The notes under the pieces were generated by a model, which saw nothing but the letters and a program-made list of their open reading frames with translations, was not told the DNA's origin and did not search any database. The translations under genes were made by a program, and so were the position numbers. A stretch of DNA of 64,000 nucleotides from Isoetes taiwanensis (Eukaryota; Streptophyta; Lycopodiopsida; Isoetales; Isoetaceae), in assembly GCA_021234155.1 (NCBI GenBank), contig JAJEKV010000138.1:248001-312000 (forward strand), in the 5' to 3' direction. The stretch's first letter is position 1. The number at the start of each line of letters is the position of its first letter. Of the stretch, positions 56,712 to 64,000 are shown one piece after another.

Positions 56712-57939
56712 GCAAATGTGCACCCCTAGTCCTTCACAACTAGGGAGCGCCGTATATATTGGACGCCGTCATGTTATAGCCACGAGTATATCGGTGGTAT
56801 ATCCGTGTCTTTGACATGTCATAGCCATGCCCAAAAAAATTACACCGCGTCTTTGTGGACTTAGCAGATCTTTTGCCATTTAAGGCTGGCTATAACATGC
56901 CCACGTCTGACATTTACCGCGATGGACTAGCAACCACATACACCATTCTCCACGCACATGCATCTCTCGTAGACTAGTTGATCTCTAATGGACATTAAAA
57001 ATATTTTGTTCCGCCTCCTCCATATCCACATATGCAGACCACGTCTCTGTCTCTGTCCCTTGGCCTTACCTTTTTCGAACATGCCACAGTGGCTCTACCC
57101 TTCACCTTACCTTTTCCAACTTGCCACACTTAACTTGCACAAAATAGTTCATCAACATTCCATGAAATCTCCCACTTGATACACTTGATTCCCAGCCCCC
57201 ACCACCTGCTCATCTTGCCAATCTTTCTTAGACCTCCCATTCCATGATTGAGCATCAAGGAACCTCTCTGGACCCCTCATTCAGATTTCTTCCAGGAGAA
57301 TTTAGGGTGGTGAGATGCTTGCCCTACCAGAGTAAGCAACACCACATAGTATGTTCCCTGGGACCCATTATGTTTCTTGGCCTTAAATAAGATATTGCTG
57401 GACATGTGCATCTCGCAAATTAGTTCTGACTTCTTTTGCCTAGCGAATGAAGCATGCCAAGTCACTTAAGCTTTCATGACAGTCAATTGCGTATACCATT
57501 CACAGACGATACTTACATCGTTACTAATCTGATACTTGCAATCATGCTTCAAGTGGAGAATATGTGTGATTCTTTTTAATTGTGCACCACAATGTGTGAA
57601 ATGAGGGGAAAAAATATTATAATGTAGTGGATGTTAACAGTTTCAATAAAGAATCTTCACATAAGGTAGAAATGCCATTTTCTTATCTCAAGAAAAAATT
57701 GTTCTCCCGTAGATTTTAAACCTTTCTATAGATCTATGTGTAAGTTTTTTAATGCATAATTCTACTTTGAAAGCAAATGGGCAAGTTGCCTTCCCAATCT
57801 TAGCATTAATCTAAAAAATATCATCTCATACCTCATCTCAAATCTAAGATACTTCATATATTCTTATATATAACTTTTTGTACAATTGTTTCTTCGTGGT
57901 TCCTTCCAGACGCAATGTAAGGTATTAATTTATTACAAA

Positions 57940-58300
57940 AATTTACTACGGCGGCCAATGCCGCCATGAACATATTTTTGGTTCCAAACATGTGGGGTAG
58001 GACCCACCATTAATGTCTAAGCGTTTTTTATTTTCTACAAGAAAATTAGCATGGCGGCCAAAGCCACCACGAACATTTCTTTGGTTCCAAACATATGGGA
58101 TTGGACCTACTAACCATAGTTACCGGGAACCAAGTTCCCAACTTCGTTCTCGAGGGTCCAGAGTTCCCTAAGTTCTCACTTTAGTTCCCAGTAGAAAAGG
58201 GAATATACCTCGGATATACTCAAAGGATCCCTCGAATATACTCGAATATCCCGTTCCCATTACGTTCCCGTTCTCGTTCTCGTTCCCGTTCCTAGTAGCT
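57940..58300. repeat. 103-bp direct repeat followed by a GTTCCC/GTTCTC tract
   Basis: GCGGCCAA...GGTTCCAAACAT occurs at about 57951 and 58054. The stretch 58130-58300 is rich in GTTCCC, GTTCTCG and CGAATATAC units and ends CGTTCTCGTTCTCGTTCCCG. It may be the end of a small mobile element. Confidence 0.6.
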
Positions 58301-59538
58301 ATGCTACTAACGCTTACCATTTTGATAATGCAATGCCTGCTTAATAAAATGGTGTGATGTCAAGCTTGATAATAATTTGAAACTGGCAAAGATTGGAGGC
58401 TAGGCATTAAAATTTATAAATGTATCTACAAAATAACTCAAACGATCCAAGTACCATTTCAAAAAAGATGAGCACCTAAATTGCAAGATGCCGCCATATT
58501 GCTAGCGAGGACTATTATAGGAGGAAGGAAGCAAGCGTTCCAATGGTATAATTCCATTTTGAACTTAGTGAGTGAGCATGGTAGATAATAGCAAAGTCCC
58601 CCGAAAATCAAAATAAAAAAGGCAAGCACTTCTAAATAGGTATGCATGCCATTGATGCTAGATAATGGCAATCAAAACTCAAGATGATGGAAACAAATGA
58701 AGAGAATGTAAACCAAGTTGAAATTGAATTTGAACATGTACACTTGTGGCTTGTAGATCCAAAGATGATGAATTGCCAAAAGAGAGAAAAAACTAGCATT
58801 TCCATGTGTATTTATTGTTGCAGAATGTTCATTATGTATGTAAGTCCAAATCTGAAAGAATTGGCAACAATAAGGTGGTGCAACTGTAGAAAAGATATGG
58901 AGTTACGTAAGATTGTCAATGGGTTTTGAAGGGTATTGGTATGTTTTTTGGTACAATTGCTGACGCGGGACATGCACTTTTGGAATTGAGACAGAAGAAG
59001 AAAGCTAACCTTGGTTGATTAGAGCGTGGAGCTTGGCCAATATAGATGGCGATGAAGTATGGCCACATTGATGCTACAATAGCATATGGATGGCGCATCC
59101 CAGAGGCCAGTTCAACAAATCCAACATGCAGAGCCGGATTCAAGATTCATATAAGCTTCCAAAGACATTCACACACATAGTCAAGGTCAATTTTTGCATG
59201 CATATATATTTCCGTATGCACAGCCTCCATGGTGTTGCCCGTTTTGGCAAGGGGTTTAAATCCCCATGCTCTTGTAGGCATAGTCATTTCAGGCTTGATT
59301 ATTCTTGCAGAATGAGCATGGAAAAAACTGGATATGGAGGGCAAACCTAAGAACGCAAATTCTTGAGAAGATGTGATTCTGGCTTATTTCTTACTTGATT
59401 TTAACCTGGTGTAAGAAGTAAAAGATCCTTTTGTGGCATTTCACACAGATTCTTGAAGGGCAGAGCAAGCACCATTTCTGGGTGAGAGGAGAGATGCAAA
59501 GGGTTATTTCTGCAAGGGTCCTTTCAACTTCCTCTTGG

Positions 59539-59622
59539 TTTGTTGTGCTCTCTCTTTTGGGTCCCATAGGTGGATTGGTCTCTGTGGATGATAAAATTCT
59601 ATTCTATTTTATTCTATTCTAT
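59539..59622 (+). mobile_element. Extreme 5'-truncated LINE stub (3' end only)
   Basis: About 84 bases: TTGTTGTGCTCTCTC, GGGTCCCATAGGTGGATTGG, TCTCTGTGGATGATAAAA and an ATTCT/ATTTT tail. It matches the conserved 3' end at 30425-30500 and nothing upstream. Confidence 0.8.
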
Positions 59623-59801
59623 TTTTTATACATTTCAAGTTCGGTAATGAATTAGAAAATTCTTTTTTTTTTTAAGCAAAAAGAGAGGTGGAAGGGGCCG
59701 ATTTGTGTGTTTCTGCAACAACCCTTTTGAGTACGAAAGGGGTTTCTTGAAAGAAGGCTTACAACTTTTACTTCAACAGGCCAGTGAGTTCTCAACTTTG
59801 G

Positions 59802-61339
59802 TGTGACGTTCCACATATTTATATGCCTTTTTAAGTATAAATACATGGCACGTCACTATGAATAATTAATGGCACATCAATTATTCATAAGCCGTTAATA
59901 ATTAATCATTAAAGTGGAAACCTAACCCAAAACCCTAATTCGAATTTAGGGCTTAACCTAATTAAAAAGGGCTAAAATACCAAATTAGTTAATATTAGCC
60001 AACCCAGAGCTGCCACCTGGCCCAAATCTATTGGGCAAGGGAGAGTTACTAACTTGGGACCCAAATTGGAGTTTTGTACCCCATTTGCCCCAATTCGAAT
60101 TGGGGGAGGTTGGTGGAGGAGGAGCTGCTGTTCCACCATATTCCAGCCGGAAGGATGGAGCACCCGAGCGATAGTGGACCTAGCTATGATCCCGGTTAGT
60201 ATGTAGATAGCTTGGATTCCTAGATAGTCATAGGACTGACCCTTGTATGCTCAGAAGGTAGCTAGGGTTAACCCTTGTATGAATAGATGTATGGTTAATC
60301 TCTATTTTATGTTCTATTTGAAGCTATGGATGGATGGATGTATAGGGATAGCTTTCTTTCTGTTCCTCCTGTGTTGTATGGATAAAAGGGGGGTAGAGCC
60401 CTAAAGGCCCTCTAGAAGTAGAGATGTTCCTAGATAGAACCCTTAAAACCCAGTAAATGCGGCCTGTGCACAAGAACCTACCTGGCTGTGGATGCTATGA
60501 TGTGGTTCAGCACCAGACAACGAGTTCAGCGCGGCTACGGGACTCCTAACAGTGTGCTAAACTTATAGCCGATCACCGTGCGTGGGCCGGGTATGGGTCT
60601 GACACTCTCTGGGCCGGAGGGCGTGAGTCATAGATGGCCGTCCTGGGCTCGAACGGGTTGGTGAGCTGACCTTTAGATTTAGGGGAGTAAGTCGGGTACG
60701 GATGCGGGGGTCGCTGATGCGGCACGTGTTCTCTAGCACACCCAGGGATCCGTCATACTCGGGGAGGAGACGCCTCTCTGACCTGCCTCATCGGACCGGA
60801 GAGATGTAACCCGGAGTAGTCCCGAAGGGTGATTCCTTTGGATTGCATCTCCGGAGGACTACAAGCACGTCATAGCATGATTCAGCCTATCTGCAAAGTG
60901 TGCACAGGAGGGGCGGATGGAGTGGACTACCTTAGCCATTGTCTTATGCCAGCCAACGCCATGTTATATCTCTGTCTGTTGTTATCTTGAGGCCCTGACC
61001 GTCAGTCATCCCCATGGAGTCTGAGCCCTGGGTAGAGCCCTTAGTTATGGTGTATTTCCTTTGTTATGTTGGTATTCTGTTGTTAATATACCGATGATGA
61101 TGGGCCACCCTTCGTGGTGGTATATTACTTATTAATATTGTTGCTAGGTGCTAACATGTATGTACGCTTCCGCTATATAGGATTCCCATAGAAGGCCCGT
61201 GTCCTTCACCCGAACACTTGGCCATCACAAGTGGTCCGAGTCAGACGGAGGGCCTTCCCGTGGTGATGAATTCGCCATGGGAGGGGAATTTCCCGTATTT
61301 ATACGATGGGAGCATCGTATGGATTCGGGGAGCATCACA
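59802..61339 (+). mobile_element. Probable left LTR of a retrotransposon
   Basis: Starts TGTGACG and ends GCATCACA, giving the usual TG...CA limits and a short TGTGA/TCACA inverted repeat, directly followed by a tRNA-type primer binding site. A TATA box (TATATAG, 61174-61180) lies 160 bases before its end, in the right place for an LTR promoter. The 1538-base size is plausible. The right LTR is not in the window, so the left limit is an inference. Confidence 0.6.
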
Positions 61340-61340
61340 G

Positions 61341-61352
61341 TAGTATCAGAGC
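61341..61352 (+). promoter_or_regulatory. Primer binding site (initiator Met tRNA type)
   Basis: TAGTATCAGAGC differs at one position from the standard plant PBS TGGTATCAGAGC, one base after the LTR end. It primes minus-strand cDNA synthesis in known elements. Confidence 0.7.
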
Positions 61353-64000
61353 CATGATTTTGGTGGACCAAAATTGTCGCACTGGCCATGTCTAACTTGT
61401 TAGACCGTTAGATAGTAGGGGACCTCCAACGTAGGAAAGTTACACCAAACCCATAAGTAGGATGAGTTTTAGCCTAAGTATGCGAGGATTGAGCTAGTTA
61501 AGAAGGGAAAAAAATTTCCAAATATTAAGATGAAGTTATGTTCAGTTTTGGCAGGATGCAGTCCCTTTCTTCCGGAGGCCATAACTTTCTCTAGGTAACT
61601 CGGATTGCGGCGATTTTTGCTCCAGCGCGTCCGGCACGGTCCAAACACCCTAGGGGAAGCAAAAGGTCAAGGAAGGGGCCCAAAACACCAACAGCGGCAC
61701 CGCTCGGGTTTGGATGCTCCAAAATCACGAGATAAACTCATAACCGGACCGACGCCACTCCGTATAAAATGGGTATTTCCACCGTATAAAATGGGTATCT
61801 TAGACCTTATTCGACATTATATAAGTAATATTTTATAGACATGATTATAATTAACGTTGTCCCTCTCTAGTGTCTAAACTTTGACTCATCTCATTTCCCA
61901 GAGAAAGGATCTCTTTTCGCCCAACCAACTAGGGACTGCCATGCAGCACCCCTCTAGACCATGGGTTTGGATTTCTTTGATCCTACTACCCTTCAATATT
62001 TCTTCAACTTTAGTATTACTTTGTGCCAAACTTCACCGCCTATATGGCTGTGATTAATTATTTGCGCTACCCATGTCAAACTGACAGCGGTCTACCCTCT
62101 TTTGGAGTTGTTCTCCCGTACGTTCCAATGGCCTCCAACCATTGTTGACTAGTCACCTCCTTCTAGGGTATTTAGATATGGTCCGGGCAAAATATTTCCA
62201 AGCATTATTTTAATGCCTAATCGTCCCTAAGTTCCGCAAATGAACTTACATATTCTAAGGGATTATGTGAAGATCCCAGGGGACCGTACCACCCAAAGAC
62301 CCCTCAAGATAGGCCTCCTCTATTACGAGATCTTGTGTGCAAGTCTCTGCGGATCCTCATGGACGCTGCTAATGTGGTATGATGTATAGATACTATCTAA
62401 CTATTTATCTATCCATTAAAAAGGTTCTTGGTGAATTCAATTCACCTCGTTGTCCTAGGACATGGAAGTCTTCTTCCCTAAGCCATGCACCAAATCTTTA
62501 GAGAGTTTTTCAGCTCTTGCTGCCTTTCAAGCCTCAAGTCTACCTTTGCATGTTAGCAAAGACCACCCTTCATGTTAGGTAATAACCTTCCTATCCCGGT
62601 CGCTAAATATCATTAATAAGGGTCCTTCATTCCTTCTCTTCTTCAATATGTTTTCTACGTCTATGGCCGAATTCCAGTATTTTGGCCCTTACGCCTGGTA
62701 CAACGTACGCAATTCACCCTTTGGCTGTGACCTTTATTCAGCAGAGTCAACAATCCATTGTGGCTTCTAAGCCGCTATTATATGTTTTCTATATTGTTAA
62801 CCCACCTATCATTGGGGGTTATGATTCAACGTTGTCCTACATCCTATTAGTCATTATATTTCTCTGGCATGATGTTATGACGCTATTGTGGCATTCCAAA
62901 TGACTTTGCATCCTCATTTAAGCCATAGTCATGGGCTAAGAGCGGTGAGCCTTCGTATAAATCGTAAATTACCTGGAGTCATCAAGGTGCCTACCTGGTA
63001 TTTTGTGAGTCTTCCTACAATACCGACATTTGGTATAACCTGGACTTGTATCCATGTTCGAGTCCTGTATATTCTAACTTACACCTCCATGTAACCCATG
63101 CTCTTCACCTCTGCCTGATCCAGATATGGATCATGTGGGAAAGATAGTCTTAAGTGTCTCTGCAACACACATTTGAACTTCTAGCAGGTAACTGCTATTT
63201 GATACCTATCCTGGAATTGTACTATTGTACTATTCAACCCCATCATCTTGAGCTTCATTCTATTGGCCGTTGACATTTATTTCAAGTGCCAACTACCAGA
63301 TCATACCCTAGCATGCAACGGATTGACGGTCCTTTGTACATTTCGAACATATCTCCAGACCCTTCATCAGTACCTTTGGGGTACACTCATCTTTCTCTCC
63401 TTGTGTCGCCACTTAGACTACCTCTCCAAGATGTTTATCGTATGTGTACCTAGTATGTACATAATAAACATATATCCACATCCCACAATGCTAGAGCTCT
63501 GCTCTAACTTAGCTAAAGTATAATCGTGGTAGTTCTTTGAAACAAAACCCATTGCCTATGTACCTTTATGATGTGACTGTGCCACCTACTTTCCAAAAGG
63601 ACAGGGGCCAACTCTATGTTGGACTTGCATATGCTGCCTATATTTTGACAGGGTCTCTAGCTATTTCAACCATTCCCTTAGTGCCTTACGATACTTTAAC
63701 CCCGTACATAAACTATGATTCCCCCACGGGATTATGCCATAATTCCAAAAGCTACTACCCCACATGAGGAGCTTATCTAAAGGCTTCTTTCACTAGGGAT
63801 CCTTTGTGTCCTCAATATCAACCACGCTTAGTCACAACCTATTTTTCTTAAGTTATCATGTGCACTCCAGCTTCTGAGCAGCTTCAAATGCTGTCGTCTT
63901 TGGCTCCCTCATAATGAAGTGGAGGCACTAAACCCTCTTGGTCTCTTAATAGGAAAACCCAATGTTTCAATCTTCGTTAGTAACCGCCATGTAGTTATCC
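61353..64000. other. Retrotransposon interior; no gag or pol recognised
   Basis: Frames of 60-90 codons occur (61605-61838, 62682-62903, 62888-63094, 63248-63523, 63537-63767), but none shows a Cys-knuckle, protease, reverse transcriptase or integrase motif. A short repeat CCGTATAAAATGGGTAT lies at about 61759 and 61780. This may be a non-autonomous element or a heavily decayed one, cut by the window edge. Confidence 0.45.

Larger units (their letters stand above)
56484..59538. other. Intergenic DNA with simple repeats, no gene recognised
   Basis: The first 100 bases are the likely promoter and leader of the minus-strand gene at 56008-56483. Beyond are the repeats listed separately and scattered short frames without motifs. 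Confidence 0.5.

Noticed and set aside
1..64000. tRNA, rRNA or organelle-derived segments
   Set aside because: No cloverleaf with matching A and B boxes or rRNA-like stretch was recognised by eye. A tRNAscan-SE run would be decisive.

Overview
This window is nuclear DNA of a land plant. It holds plant-type L1 LINEs, a hAT element with a DUF659-type transposase, Helitrons, an LTR with an initiator-Met-type primer site, and short GT-AG introns. A second LINE lineage (reverse transcriptase motif VRRGCPLSPTLFGLYID, 3' tail of ATTCT or TTCC repeats) is unlike the common angiosperm L1s. A fern or another non-seed plant is my low-confidence guess. Almost everything here is mobile DNA in nested layers. 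Host-like coding sequence is limited to a small secreted-protein family (34.6-43.9 kb) and a two-exon gene (56.0-56.5 kb).

1-14.8 kb: a protein-kinase-like pseudogene on the minus strand is split by a 12.7-kb hAT element (1198-13873). The element has 19-bp inverted ends starting CAGGGATAGGTTC and an exact 8-bp target duplication, GCTGCTTG. It carries a decayed transposase with all three catalytic residues, a captured copy of the same kinase-like gene it landed in, a possible RING-finger fragment, a 1.8-kb Helitron filled with a purine minisatellite, and a cluster of six long RNA foldbacks (8556-9904), two of them duplicated. The foldback cluster is the most unusual thing in the window. A truncated L1 abuts the split gene at the left edge.

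14.9-25.3 kb: a relatively young L1 with a 17-bp target duplication (14874-14890, 25272-25288). A complete LINE of the other lineage (about 17673-22636) sits inside its reverse transcriptase gene, and a short retro-insert (about 24161-24428) lies near the end of that gene.

27.2-44.6 kb: a decayed inverted LINE fragment, then two tandem copies of a 5.55-kb segment (28680-37610 and 37616-43169). Each contains a dead LINE and an intact four-exon gene for a 152-residue secreted protein. An older partial duplication supplies further damaged gene copies. A 3.37-kb Helitron (30909-34280) interrupts the first copy only, and the second preserves the exact empty site.

44.6-64 kb: AT-rich spacer with palindromic TATTCYGGAATA repeats, a 308-bp tandem duplication, a LINE (46828-49700) with target duplication TTTGGTTG, a decayed L1 on the minus strand (50.7-53.2 kb), a 117-codon two-exon gene with a CpG-rich start (56008-56483), simple repeats, a stub LINE 3' end (59.54 kb), and a probable LTR plus primer binding site (59802-61352). 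No gag or pol could be recognised in what follows.
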